Shown here in pieces: positions 34,618 through 46,594 of a DNA stretch of 64,000 nt (its first letter is position 1; each line of letters starts with the position of its first letter). Where the stretch lies: the NCBI GenBank assembly GCA_037102815.1, contig BTPP01000007.1, forward strand, positions 992,001 to 1,056,000, in the 5' to 3' direction. The position numbers and the translations under genes were made by a program. This DNA is from Neurospora intermedia. Taxonomy: Eukaryota > Ascomycota > Sordariomycetes > Sordariales > Sordariaceae. The notes under the pieces were generated by a model. That model was not told the DNA's origin. It was given only the letters and a program-made list of their open reading frames with translations, and ran no database searches.

Positions 34618-35268
34618 TCATAAAAATGGGAGGTCGGGAAAAAAGAAAAGGAAAAAAAAAAATGAGAATGCGATACCTAGGTACCTGGCGGGGACCAGTC
34701 AGTCAGTCTGTCAGTTGATGTTTGAGTAAAATTATTATCAATCTTTCCTTTTTTTTTTCTTCAAGGGGATCCAAATATGAGGGTTACTGAACTGCACCGA
34801 AGATGCAAAATCCTATATGACTCATATTGTATATGTGTATTGAAACTCTTTGGTTATCTCTGTGGGATGGATGTAAAGTCTGTTACGGAAATGCTTCTAC
34901 CTAGTAGATCCCAAGACTTCCCCGTGTACATCCATCCAATCATCCTCACGCGTACTTAATTAATATACCTCCGGAGCCTTCTTTTAGGTTGGCTAACCCG
35001 GTAATTTGTTCTCGAATATGGGTATTGTGAGCTTGGGTTGGCAAAGGACGCACACTAAAGGATTAGCTGGATTTGGTGTTTTTGCAATGGTTCGTTCTAC
35101 AGCGCCTCTTCGGTGGTGACTTCCCCTGAGCACCCTACGACTAGTGAAGTCGCCGGCTATACGGTTGGCGACGGTCCCAACTTTGCTCTAAACGTGAGGA
35201 GATGGTCAGCGTAATGTATTATGTCGCGTTACGAAGGTATAGACTAAAGTAGGTACCAAACACTACCT
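34618..35268. other. convergent 3' flanks of laccase and DUF4419 gene
   Basis: No gene. It contains the third TACCTAGGTA palindrome (34674-34683), A-rich and T-rich runs, and probable polyadenylation regions of both neighbours. Confidence 0.5.
34674..34683. repeat. perfect 10-bp palindrome TACCTAGGTA (copy 3)
   Basis: Identical to the copies at 3668 and 21561. It lies about 57 nt after the laccase stop codon. Confidence 0.8.
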
Positions 35269-36543
35269 CTAACCAGGGATGTAGCGATGTCCTTCGGGCG
35301 ATCTTTTGGGATAGGGTATACTTGGGTCCACGGTGCGTGACAGTAGCCACCATCCCGAAGCAGGTTGAGCCGCCGTTTGGTCCTCTTCCTGCTCAATTAC
35401 TTGCATACCCATCGACCCGCCCACAAAAATTGCCTTGCTAGGGACATGCCGGTGCAAAATGACCGGGACTGTAACTATGCCCGGCGGCACCCTCTTCCGA
35501 TCAATAACAGGAAACTCGACACCGTCTAGCGTCAAGCGACGACATGTGGGCCTCGACATTTCCGAGCGAGGAAGGGAAATGGATGGAACGAGGGTAGGAG
35601 AGGGTGGCGTCAAGCGACCAGAACTGAGCCTCAAGGAGATTTCGAGCGAGCGAGAGAGGGTGCAGCTCGGGATTCTCTCGCCACCAGCCCCCCACCAACA
35701 AAACGTAGTCAACCACCCCGACAGGTTTGGACTGCCACCAGAGTATCTTGCTGGCGTCTCATGAACTGTGCGTGCCCAAAAGTTCTTTACATCGGCCCCG
35801 TCTGGAGAGTCGAAGCTGGCTACCATGTAGCTAAGGACTTTAGTCAGCCGGATGGTCCAAGCGTCCGTCTCCTCGTGACCAAGGGTCTCGAACCAGGCTA
35901 CACGCCTGAGAATATCCGCCCAGTCGCTTCTCTCTCCTAACAAGGTGACCGACGGGAGGCCGCAGCCGTACCGCACCATAGAGTTGAAATACTCCTGTGT
36001 AGCGCCTAGGAACGCTATGGCGGCTACATCTCGGTCATGTGGCGTCGTGGTAGTGAAAGTGGGCAGAAGGGTATCGGCGATGTTAGGGTCCACGAGGCGC
36101 TCCTTTACCATGGCCGCCAGCCGTTGGGCAACAGCCCCCATGTCTACAGCCCCGACCGAGGGGGCATCGACAGTGACAACGACATCCTGCCGACCTTGAT
36201 GGGGAACGAAGTGATGACGGAGCGCCTCGGCGTTCCTGTTGAGGAAGAAAGTAAACTGGGTGAGAATGGCGAGCCACACGTCGTCGGGCCGGATCCTTAG
36301 GTGCAGGTCTTGCTGCCAGGCGCGGATGACGGTATGGACGAAGCCATTCTTGTTGCCAACAATGGAGAAGGCGGGGTTCGTGGAACCACTAGGATCGTGC
36401 TGAGAGCTGAACGATGAGTGTAGAATGGGTAAGCGGGTGTGGGCGGCCGAGGTGTGAAGGAGTAGGTCTAAGGGCGACGACGTAGCCCAGTCGCGGTTCT
36501 TGCCGCTTTGGGAGTCCGAGTCCGGCTTAATCACGACGGGCAT
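35269..36543 (-). CDS. DUF4419-domain protein
   Basis: A single exon of 424 codons. The family signature is visible: a stretch beginning GFVHTVIRAWQQDLHLRIRP and continuing DDVWLAILTQFTFFLN near residues 65-100, then ETLGHE, FDSPDGADVKNFWARTVHE and a C-terminal GVEFPVID motif. The domain is common in fungi, and its biochemical role is unknown. No signal peptide or membrane segment is seen, so it is probably cytosolic. The C-terminal part around SGWWLLSRT is also conserved in fungal members by my recollection. Confidence 0.88.
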   Translation of the reverse strand: MPVVIKPDSDSQSGKNRDWATSSPLDLLLHTSAAHTRLPILHSSFSSQHDPSGSTNPAFSIVGNKNGFVHTVIRAWQQDLHLRIRPDDVWLAILTQFTFFLNRNAEALRHHFVPHQGRQDVVVTVDAPSVGAVDMGAVAQRLAAMVKERLVDPNIADTLLPTFTTTTPHDRDVAAIAFLGATQEYFNSMVRYGCGLPSVTLLGERSDWADILRRVAWFETLGHEETDAWTIRLTKVLSYMVASFDSPDGADVKNFWARTVHETPARYSGGSPNLSGWLTTFCWWGAGGERIPSCTLSRSLEISLRLSSGRLTPPSPTLVPSISLPRSEMSRPTCRRLTLDGVEFPVIDRKRVPPGIVTVPVILHRHVPSKAIFVGGSMGMQVIEQEEDQTAAQPASGWWLLSRTVDPSIPYPKRSPEGHRYIPG

Positions 36544-37475
36544 GGCGGTATCTCGGGCTTGCTATTTAGCTTTTGGCGAGCTTGACCTTTGTACCAATTT
36601 TGAAGGGTGAGGGACGAATCAATCTGTCGCCGCGCCCTTCTTTATAATGGTTTTCTCAGCTACACCTCTGCCGGGATATGAATGTTAGGGCGAGTACGTC
36701 AATCCTACCATACATTACAGAAAGTAGGAGAATAGAGGTTAGCGGCTGGGCACTTTTCTGTAAATACCACCTCTGGGTAGATAAGCACTCGTCAATGGTA
36801 AGGAAATGCGTGCCCCAAGGGAAAACAAGCCCTTACCACCCACAGGCACTCCGGGAGCCTCGCCCATAGGTAGAGAGAGGTACCTTATCTAGACGGGATT
36901 TCATCCATCATGTTCCACCACTTCCAGTCCTGTCCATGAGCAAATACTTCAGATCACACAAGTCACTCATTAGGTAATCATTGTTCAATAGAGGTATTCC
37001 AATCACCCCCCGCTCAACTTCCAAAGCGGCTCAGGCGGCGCCAAAGTCGCACAACGATATCACCAAATGCCTATTCACCGTTCGTTCGGCGCTTGGGGAG
37101 ACCCACCTCTACTACTACGCTATGCTACACTACAGCTGACGACGACGTATTCTCAACCTTTCCTTTTCACTTTGCTACCTCTACTCACTCCGGAAAGTCT
37201 TTCGACTTCCACCCCAGTCTCATACTAGTAAATCTTCCTGAACTCACCTACCCTTGCCCCATCTAGCTGAGCAGTTCCTACAGCACCCAAACCACCTAGT
37301 TTTCCAATCGAAGGCAGACAAGATGATATCCCCATCCTCCGGCTGCCCAATGTCTTCAATCAACAGTAACACCTACACAGTCTCCTCATTATCTCATCTA
37401 GATCCCGGATCAAGATCCTACAAAGGATCCTACGAAGTAGTCCGCGAGTACTTCACCTCCAGCTCCCTCCCTCTC
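36544..37475. other. spacer upstream of DUF4419 gene
   Basis: Presumed promoter of the DUF4419 gene, with several TACC/GGTA-rich fragments. The plus-strand frame 37254-37616 overlaps the CorA-like remnant in antisense and is probably a shadow. Confidence 0.45.
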
Positions 37476-38250
37476 CTATCCTACCTGCAATCCTATGACT
37501 CTTTCGTCTCCCACTTCTTTATCTCTACAACCGATAAAACAGCCACATCTCCAGTCTGTGAACAAGGACTTACACTGAAATGTCTTGCCATCCTTGGATT
37601 TCTCCAGGCAGATTGAGATTCGTTGCTCCACGGCAAAGTGCGTTTCGTCAAAAACATAGAAGTCTCGGACCATTGACTCGCCATCCGCCATACCACATCC
37701 GTTCATGTTGGTAACTCGCTCCCGAAAATTGTCTAGTGCCGTTTCGACATCTTCCCTCATTGTCTGGGTGGTCTTCCCTTGCAATACCTTACCGAGATTA
37801 TCAATTCCTATCGTCATAATGGGAAGCTCTATCAGATGGGACGAACACGATGGTAGGGAGGGCACGGAAAAGTTTTTGGGGGCTTCATCAAGATGCTGGA
37901 AGTCCATATGGCGACAGAAAAACTCTGGGTCGACAGTAAAACAGGCGCCTATGTTTTTGATCCATGCTGCCGACATATAACCGCGAAGAAAGATGATGCC
38001 ACTTTGACAAATATTGGAGCCTTCATTTTCTCTCTTTTTTTTGTTTTTCTTTTACACAGATGGGGCATGTATCCCCACGATGTGATAGGTACTTACTATA
38101 TCCATGGAAAATGATCCGCGGATGTGGATAATGGGCAAATGTCGTACTGCACGTCTCATCGGCGACATCCGTGAAGACAGCCCGATGTACATCGATATAC
38201 TTGATTAAGATGACGGTTTGAAGTAATCTGGTGTACAGCAAGTGTTCCAT
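37476..38250 (-). pseudogene. probable decayed CorA-like (fungal) gene
   Basis: A minus-strand exon from 37966 encodes IKNIGACFTVDPEFFCRHMDF, resembling the segment of fungal CorA-like Mg2+ transporter proteins in which a small domain precedes the membrane part. An upstream frame (to 38250) can be joined in phase through a donor GTAAGT at 38096 and acceptor CGGCAG at 37967. Downstream a GTAAGT donor lies at 37573, but I find no acceptor that restores an open frame, and the expected later domain and membrane segments are absent. It may be a truncated remnant, or a short gene whose other exons I have missed. Confidence 0.4.
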
Positions 38251-38635
38251 ACGAGACTCCTGGAATTCAACCTACCAAGGGCCCTAAAATATCCGAACAT
38301 TTGAAGATGCCCGTTGCAAACCTGAACATGGTCCTCAGCTGCAGTCGCAGCTTTTTTGGTCGGACCCAGCGTACTACTCCGCCGACGCCGCGATGTCGTT
38401 CGATAGCAGTGCGACTTCATCATATTCATACTCATACGACTACCTACAAATGTACATGAATGTGAATGGATTATAACACTCTAATCAAACGACACTGCTA
38501 CTTACTTGCCATGCAGCCGGACGGCAAACGCCAGAAAGAAGACGAAGTGTGGTCAACAGGGCGATGGAGAAGAAGCTAGAGCAGGATCGCCTATTTACTT
38601 TGTATTTATAAACAGAAATTGGATGACCAACAATC
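38251..38635. other. spacer before the 5S gene
   Basis: No exon seen. Its right end carries the 5S TATA box. Confidence 0.45.
38603..38610 (+). promoter_or_regulatory. TATA box of the 5S rRNA gene
   Basis: TATTTATA lies 26-33 nt before the first base of the 5S gene, the position of the essential upstream TATA element of Neurospora 5S genes. Confidence 0.8.
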
Positions 38636-38754
38636 ACATACGACCATACCCACTGGAAAACTCGGGATCCCGTCCGCTCTCCCATAGATAAGCCAGTGAG
38701 GGCCAGACTAGTAGTTGGGTCGGTGACGACCAGCGAATCCCTGGTGTTGTATGT
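38636..38754 (+). rRNA. dispersed 5S rRNA gene, divergent isotype
   Basis: A 119-nt sequence starts ACATACGACC and ends GTTGTATGT. These ends pair over nine bases as helix I. The internal control region near 38710-38741 contains AGTAGTTGGGT and CCAGCGAATCCCT, as in Neurospora 5S. A T-run follows directly and a TATA box precedes it. Compared from memory with the common alpha type, helix II/III bases differ in many places while pairing seems kept (CCCACTGG with CCAGTGAG). It is therefore probably one of the minor 5S types. Neurospora 5S genes are known to be scattered singly through the genome. Confidence 0.93.
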
Positions 38755-39178
38755 CTTTTTCTTGTTTTTTCCCGTCTTTTCTTTTTTCCCTTTTTCTTTT
38801 CCTTTTGTACGCTGTCTTTAATGAAAAGCAATAAGAGAATAGCAAGGAAAAGAATAAAAAAAAGAGTCGTGCCTACGGAGTAAGTAAGACTTGGTATCTA
38901 TGGTGGGGGTGATATGGAGGTGGACGGGGAGGAGGAGAATTTTCCGGACCAAATGTATGCTTGAGGGCCTGGGTCGAAGGGTCCCAAAGGTTGTGACACT
39001 TAACTGTTGTCAGTACCTGGTGCGAGATGCGTTCAAGGGCGAAAGGTCAGCTACGGAGGAAAGGTTGATTGATGTACGACGCATGGAAGACTGGAAGGAA
39101 ATCTTATAGAAAAAGCATGTATATTGGCAAATGCGCTGAAAGCGATACAAGCACAGTAAGAAACAAAATATACATCCG
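38755..39178. other. IRE1 3' flank
   Basis: Presumed 3' untranslated region of IRE1, facing the 5S gene. T/A-rich tracts lie at 38755-38865. No gene seen. Confidence 0.5.
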
Positions 39179-42100
39179 CTACAACCCAGCTGGTTCATAG
39201 TACTCCTTGAACCGATCCGATTCCTCCAGATCAAGATCCGCAATCACTTCCCAGCATTTGATCAGAAGGTTGGGAAAGCGTGTCGTAAAGAAACCGAGGT
39301 ATCCTTCCGGCAATGGCCCGACCATCTTCCTAAGCTGGGGAGTAAGGTCCTCGTAGTGGTTCTTCTTGTTGCGTAGCGCCCGCAGGAGATCAAGCATACG
39401 ATTGCCAGTGTACTTGCGCTGTTTGCCCAGTGATTCAACAAACTCCCTGGGCAAGGTCTTGAGGAAATCACCGTTAGTAATTACGCAGGAACTCTGCTCC
39501 TCTAGCAACGCAAGTGCTCGCGAAGGAGGATCACGAGGTTCCTTTTCAAAGTGATCCGAGACGTCGCAAAGGAAATTGAGGCGCTTCCTAGGACTCCAGA
39601 AGAAGGGATGAGCCATGACGCCGATCGCAGTGGGCCGTTTCTTGGGGTTGCTGTTCAGCATGCTCTCAATGAGATCTTTGGCATCATGAGCGTAGTCGCC
39701 GAGGACTTCAAGGAGTTGCAAGTCATATTTGCCTTTGCGAATGTTCGACTCGCGCATATACCGATCACCAAGGTCAAAGGGGTGATGTCCCTTGGTAAGG
39801 ACATAGAAGAAGACCAAACCAAGAGAAAAGATGTCGATCGCTCGGGTGACGCGGCGCACATTGACACCAGCTCCCACAACTCCAGAACCTGTACCGGAAG
39901 CACTGTGCATGCTGGAACCAGGGTCGGTAAAAGTCATCGTGGCACCTGGTCCAGGGCCTCCATCGTCGTCAAGCAACAGTTCCGGGGCACGCCAGCCTGT
40001 TGTACCAGCCGCGTGGGCGGTAGTAGCGCCAAACGACGACTGTCCACCTTCCAGCTTCTTGCAAAGGCCAAAGTCAGAAACGAGAATGCGCGGGCGACCA
40101 TCTTTACCCATGTTGACAAGGATGTTCTGGGGCTTGAGGTCACGATGAACGATCCTAAGACTGTGCAGATGGCTCAACCCCTTGGCGACCTGGTACAAAA
40201 CTCCCGGCATGTCGCGCTCACCCGCCTGAGCGAGTTCACGGAACATACTGGGCCGCTGAATGACATCTGCGAGGGAGGCCTGGCAGAGTTCGAGAGCAAT
40301 GTAAAGGAATCCGGCAGACTGTTGTTGAGCAAAATACCGGATGACTGCGACAGTTAGTAAGGGTGACATGACCGATCAAGTTCACATGTTGATACCACTC
40401 ACCGTTCGGATGATCGTCACTCTCTCTCAGCAACTTGGTTTCCTGGCTGGCAATCTCATTGAATTGGACCAGCATGCGCTTCACGGCAACATCACGTCCA
40501 TCCCACTTTCCGGCGAAAACGATGGTACCGTTGCTTCCTATGCCGAGCTGTTGCTCCTGGTTGACCTCCAGACTGCCCATCTTCAGGATAGGACCAGAAA
40601 CATTGTCGACACCATTTGGAATGGTTATAACGTCTGGCTCCAACTTTGGCTGTTGACCGATCTCTTGAGCCTTTTTGACGACTTCGTCCACAGTGGGCTC
40701 AGGGGGTTCGTCATCACGGGACTGGGTGTTCTCATTTCTAGGACCCTTTCGGTGCTTGATACCGCCGCGGCGACCTCTGTGAGCCTTCCTCTTTGGCTTG
40801 ACAACTTCAGCAGGAGCGTCATTTGTATCACCGGGCGGTGGCGTCTCAGATGATTTAGGAAGGTCGGCAAACGTCACTTCCTTCTTTGCCAGCCCTTCAT
40901 CTGAGCCAGAATCCCCGGCGGATGAGTCTGCCAAGGAGGTATCGGGCTTATTGCTTTCCTCCTTAGCCGCCTCCAAGCGCGGCGTGATATCAGTTACGGT
41001 TGGTGTCGGCTCTGTACGAACAACGTGAATCCTGAAGCGCGTGAGGTCCACAACCTTCCTCCCGAGCGTTCTCATGAAATCCAGGAAACCTTCCAAGGAG
41101 TAGCCGTTCTTAGATGACTGAGGTATCCAGGCCCTTGTCCACACGGCAATGACAATCACGATTCCAACCAGAAGAGTAAAGGGGTTGAGGAAAAAGTCAG
41201 AGGCTTGCACAGGCAGTGCCGTAGCAGTATCCGGTGCTGGTAGGCCGGGCAGTGCCCCTGCTGACGAAGGAACCGTTGGGTTACCAGTAATAACGGCGTC
41301 TCCGGCGGAAGAAGGAGGCGCATCTAAAAGTGGCACTAGGCGGTTGATCTCCTTGGGGATTCGCCAGTCAGGCAGATCATGAGTGCCGACGAGTGCTTCG
41401 GACAGTTTGTCTTCGTTCAAACCTTCCAACGACCAAAACTTGTGAATGGGGGCAGGTGGGGCATGGAGGATGAGGGGATACTGAGTTCCCGAAAGAGCAT
41501 ACCAGCTACCCTCCTCGGTATGATTGACGAAAACCTTTGTGCTGCGAAGGCGTGAAATTGCGGGATTAACAGGGAAAAGGGGCTGGGGAAGGATAATCAG
41601 GTCGGTGTCGCTGCTGCCGGTCGGATTCCACTGACGACGCAGGACATCAAAGACACGAGCAACAGGGGAAGTGAGCTGGTGGGAGAAGAGCGGCCGATCT
41701 CCATTCTCCCGATCAAGGCCAAAGCCAAAGAAGGTTCCGTCTGGTTTGCCAGTGATATAGCGCTTGTCTGGTGTAGCTGAATGTTGCTGGCCCAAGTCGC
41801 CGTCCAACACATTGGGGGCCCACTCGGAATACTTGAGGGATGCAATGGGGCTGCCGTCAGTGCGATACACACCAACAATGTATTCGGTGCGGCCGAGGGT
41901 GATGGTCTCTCTGTTGCTGCACTCGCTGGTGATGCTGTTTCCGAGGGCGTATTCTCTAAGGCATCGCTCGGACTCGACCGTGTTGATGTTGACACCTCTG
42001 GGGCCCAAGTTTTTGATCATGGCGCCGGTCGCGGCGTTGAGAGTCACCATGTTGGTCCTCTTCTCACCCGTGTAAACGATCCCGTTCATATGGAGGCCGC

Positions 42101-42863
42101 TGTAGGTTTCAACCAGCTGTTTCATGGTCATAGTCATTTTGGTCAGCTGGGGGCCCGAGTCGCTCGGTCTCCAGATGTATATCTCGCCGTCTCGTGTGGG
42201 CTCCACTATCCAGATCCAATGATCCATCTCGTGGAAGTCCTCATCGACGGGGGAGCGAGAGGTTCGGAAGTGCCGAGTTTCCACCATGGGGTGGTCGGCC
42301 TTGAAGTGCCAGCGCACCTCGCCGCGAACGCGGTCGGTGGCATACAGATCTCCGTCAACGGTCGCCAGAAGCACAAAGTCTTCCACTTCCCAGTCCTCCA
42401 AGCTCCGCGCAATCTGATGCTGCGAGAGCTCGGCCCCCAAGGAGCCGACCTTGTTGGATTGGGTCAGAGGTGCTCGAACGGACGAGTCCGGAGCAAGAGC
42501 GTTGGCGCGCACATTGTTAGAAATCAAGTCGGCGTGGTTGTTGTTGTTGGTGTTGTCGGATTGGGCATGGTAGCTCAATCGGATAGATTCGGTTTTGGGC
42601 CCGTCGGCGATCTCGACTACGGTCCGCTTGCCACGGCCGTGAGTTCGGGGCGTCTCGATGACGGGTTGGGAGCGACCTCCTGTCAGGGTAGACAAGGTAG
42701 CAATGTTGGGGACGGCATGATCGTCGTCCTCGCGAGGGGACCTCGCGTGACGCTGCGGCTGAGCATCAACGAGTTGGAGCCATTGCAAGTTAACTAGGAG
42801 GAAAGCGAACGCCAGGAGGACTTCGGGCCGGCAAGCGACGTGGCCGGACGGCCGTCGCAACAT
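39179..42863 (-). CDS. ire1: IRE1, ER stress sensor kinase/endoribonuclease
   Basis: Exon 42863-40403 joins 40344-39179 across a 58-nt intron (donor GTGAGT, branch ACTAAC, acceptor GCAG), giving 1208 residues. A signal peptide (hydrophobic LLAFAFLLVNLQWLQLVDA) is followed by the lumenal beta-propeller sensor (about 160-480). A transmembrane segment lies near 556-576 (NPFTLLVGIVIVIAVW), and a basic, low-complexity linker includes KPKRKAHRGRRGG. The protein kinase starts with the glycine loop GIGSNGTIVFAG near 770, then VAVKR, catalytic HRDLKPQN near 880 and DFG in VSDFGLCK. The C-terminal KEN RNase domain runs from about 1075 (NFLCDVSDHFEKEP) to the end. It senses unfolded protein in the ER and splices the HAC1-type transcription factor mRNA. 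The intron lies between the N-lobe and the rest of the kinase. Confidence 0.97.
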
Positions 42864-42911
42864 CTTGGGGACAACAATGCGGATACTGATAGTGGTAAGG
42901 CCGAAGCAGAC

Positions 42912-42923
42912 CTAGGAATACAT
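42912..42923 (-). promoter_or_regulatory. 3-codon upstream ORF in IRE1 leader
   Basis: On the minus strand ATG TAT TCC TAG ends 48 nt before the IRE1 start codon. Whether the mRNA leader includes it is not known from sequence alone. Confidence 0.45.
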
Positions 42924-43640
42924 CCAAGGCAAGGACTGCCTATAGTCTTTGTTGGTGTTTTCTTTTTTCTTTTTTTTTCTTATGTGTGTGCGCGCGTAGG
43001 AATATGCAAGTCGCGGGGTGTGTTTCGGTGCGTGGAAGCCGTCGGTCGGTCGTGTTGGGGAGTGCGGTCTAGATATGTAGAGGCAGGCGGTGTCGGGTGG
43101 TTGCCGTGAAGTCCGTATGCGTGCGTCTGCTGGGCTGCGTGTGTTGGTGGGTAGAGTCTTAGTAGATAAATAATACCGGGTAGAGCTACCTCTAAGTACT
43201 GTTGCTTGTGGATGTTGGTTTGGCGGAGTCGACTTGGTTAGGTTCAGTTGTGCGGTCTTGGCGCGGTCCAGAGCTCAGACCAAGTGTGGGTTTGTTTTGG
43301 CGGTGGGAAGAATTGGGGAAGAAGAGAGAGAGACCTGGATGGTGAAAGGCCAATGGAGGAAAGGGTGGCAGATGGATTTGTATGGAAGCAGCTGGATTCC
43401 GGCCCCTTTGTTTATGTGTGCCCGTGTGTGTGTGTTGTAGAAATCGGGTGGAAGGGAAGGGTTGCATGCAGTCAACAGGACATCCGATCATGTAGTACCT
43501 TTTGGCGTGTTTTATGCTAGCGAGATACTTGTGGCCGTGACGTCCTGCAGTGATGGGGCGGGTGAAAGGGAGAGAGGGGGTGGCTGAATAGCTGGCCGTT
43601 GAATAAGTAACTGAAATCACCCCATGCTTATAACGGAACA

Positions 43641-43658
43641 GATGGATGGATGGATGGA
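43641..43658. repeat. (GATG)n microsatellite
   Basis: About four and a half ATGG/GATG units in the IRE1 upstream spacer. Confidence 0.85.
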
Positions 43659-43951
43659 ATGGCTCCGATATAAAAAGCGACAATTCAACCACCATCTCCA
43701 ACTGAACTCCCCACAATCACGTTCCGACTGCAGTGCCTCAAAGTTCGCTCCCGGTGCTGCCTGTGCCCTGATTACGCAGCGCAACGACGACTTTTAGTTG
43801 TAAGGGAGTCCTTGATAGCGAGCCATGTGTCCGGGCAATCCGTGGATCCCTCGGTGCCTTTCCTTCGTCAGGGGACCCCTTCGAACTCCCCATCCAGCCT
43901 ACGATTGAGACCCCATCTCGGATCGGCCCCAGCTATTGAAAACAATATCAG

Positions 43952-43969
43952 TTGATTGATTGATTGATT
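43952..43969. repeat. (TTGA)n microsatellite
   Basis: Four and a half TTGA units in the IRE1 upstream spacer. Confidence 0.85.
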
Positions 43970-46391
43970 ACGACAACGAGGTTTATCGTCTGGACTCGTC
44001 ATTCCGCGTACGTATTAAATCCATAGGGCGTCCTAAGCGGCACTCAGCAATAGGGTACGCGATAACCCACTTCTCGAGGCTTAAAAGGTAACGAAGATAC
44101 TAAACGGCTGACCCGCAACCTCCCGTTTCGAAAATCACCGACGGCTGGCTAGACAGAGCATCAAGATGCGCCATGTATCACACTCCTGAGGATACTGGCC
44201 TACTGTGCTCTTACTGTTCGTATCCTCCCATTGCCCTATGTAGCAGATCTTGATTCTCTCTCAACTATAGAAAGCAGAGAATCAAACGGTGCATGACCAT
44301 TTCTGAAAAGTTTGTGCTCGATAGTACCTAGTTTTGCAGCTCCTGTAAACGACAAAGAGGGACGGATGGTGGGATGAAACGTCATTGCCCTGCCCTTGAC
44401 GGAGGAGTGGTCCGGCGTATAGCTGAGGCCTGGGACCACCTCAGCAAGAGGATTTGAGCTACATCTACTACCTAAAAAGCGACAGAAATCACTGCAAGAC
44501 GGGACACTGACCGCCCGAACCCCCCGCCCGCCCTCAACTGAAGTTCCCAAACCGCCGGTCCTCCGTTTTTGAGTTGCGTAAGCCGGGCACTCGGCACCTT
44601 TCCCACCCGCCTTTTAACTGAATCCCAGAAAATGTATCAGGTATCATGATTGACTTCAAAGACAACACACATTGCACGTGGGTGTGTCAGACATATCTTT
44701 TTTGCTTTTCAGTATATTATTAAGCTACCTTTGGCCCGGTTTTCTGTATTTTCTTATTTCATGACCTACATATTTCAATCTCGTCAACAGTTCGTCCAAG
44801 CATCGTGACCCGACGCAGCGGGTACTACAGTAACAAGCACTGCAAGAACTCGGACGGTGCCCGAGCTTTCGACGGGAACGGGAGCGGGAAACGGCTGAGG
44901 GGGGGAAAACGGGCTCCACAGGGAGGTTCTTTGAAAACGACCGGGCTAGATCCGGGGACGTCGAACAACCCCTCGCTCTCAGACCCTCTCAACCCTTTTT
45001 CGAGTTTTGGACGGTTCGTCGACTTCTGACAGTACATACTTAGGTTCTAGGGCAAATGCCCGACCGGCCGGGAGGGGGAGGCTACATATTCAACGAATCA
45101 TGATCCTTCTTTTTTTTCTTCCACTTCCGACGAGACAAGGGACGAGACGAGTCGTCATCACGAAACCTCAATCAAGCCCTTGCCTGCCCTTGGTTTTCAA
45201 GTTGTCTTGAGTTGCTACATAACTTGCAACTGCTGAGACAGTGACCCCTAGTGACAGTTTGGTGGTTTTGTAGGTATGAGCTGTTGTTGATCCTCACCAT
45301 AACCATTCACTCTTCACCCGGGTTATTTATTCTTTGTGTTTAGCAGCCAGATATCATCATCATCATACCTAGATACTATACCGTTGGGTACACACACACA
45401 TATATGATGATATGTAATCTTCCAAAACCCGACTCGGAGCCATGCTCCAGTTGTTCGTCCACTCTCCATCGAACACGCATATCAGCAGCGACGTTCTGCA
45501 GGTTTTAGTCTTATGTGTAGGTAGCCCCGTCGAAGAATTGGAAGCGGGTCACATGTCTCATGCACATGGATGTTTACCTACCTACACCTCCTTTTCTTTT
45601 TTCCTTTCGGCCTTCAGCCTTCAACTGGGCCAAGCAAGTACTTGGAACTTACCTGTGTGCATATGTTAGCTAGAGAATTGTTGAGATGCAAGACAATGAA
45701 TGAATGACCAACCAACCAACCAAACTACCCGAACACACAACGAAAGGTGGAAAAAAAAAGCATGACTGTGAACCAATGTAGGTAGTCCCAATGACGTGAC
45801 CTTTGCTTTCAGTTACTTTGCTTTGCTTTGCTTTTTGTTCTGCTTTGGCCCGCCCATCGATGCTTACCCAAAGTCGGAGAAATTCTTTTTTACTTCTTTA
45901 TTCCGACTTGCCAGTTCGATTCCGAGACCGCTCTTCCATCACAGACATTGCATCAAGCATCAAGCAGAAGCACAAGCAGTCACAAACACATGCATACCTA
46001 CCTAGAGCATATACATACATATGCTTGTTAGTAGGTAGTTACCCCACTTGACGCATTGTACCTACCTGCCTACTTTTCATTGATTGCATCGATTCATCCC
46101 ATCTCCATTCATTCATCCCACCCCGCGTCGGTCTCAGTCTTGCGCTTTTCTTTTCTTCTTGTCTTGCCTGTATTTAATCATCCAATACCAGACATCAACT
46201 CCACATCATAGCATTAACAATCACGTCCTCATGAAACGGGGAATATTTTCCATCTGATTTGATCTCATCTGATCCGATCTGATCTGATTTCGACCAAACC
46301 CCCCGCGTTCCTTGTCCCGATGATGATTGATGAACGAAAATGTCTACTACCTACAAGTCAGGTATACACTAGATGCACCATAACCTAACAT

Positions 46392-46406
46392 CCCCCCCCC
46401 CCCCCC
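46392..46406. repeat. poly-C run of 15
   Basis: Fifteen consecutive cytosines followed by TTTT, in the spacer before the Hel2-like gene. Confidence 0.95.
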
Positions 46407-46549
46407 TTTTCCCTGATCTGTTTCCCCATACTCCCCATACTCCCCATCATCCCATTTTCCATTTATTCCGATACATATCCTGACTTCCGAATCGAAAACT
46501 TGAATCATGGCTGCTACATATCCCGCCCTCGACTCTCCCCACACATGCC

Positions 46550-46551
46550 AC

Positions 46552-46594
<43 letters not shown>

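Noticed and set aside
37254-37616. 120-codon plus-strand frame
   Set aside because: It overlaps the CorA-like remnant in antisense, has no domain and lies in low-complexity sequence.
41781-42797. 338-codon plus-strand frame opposite IRE1
   Set aside because: Antisense shadow of the conserved lumenal domain of IRE1.
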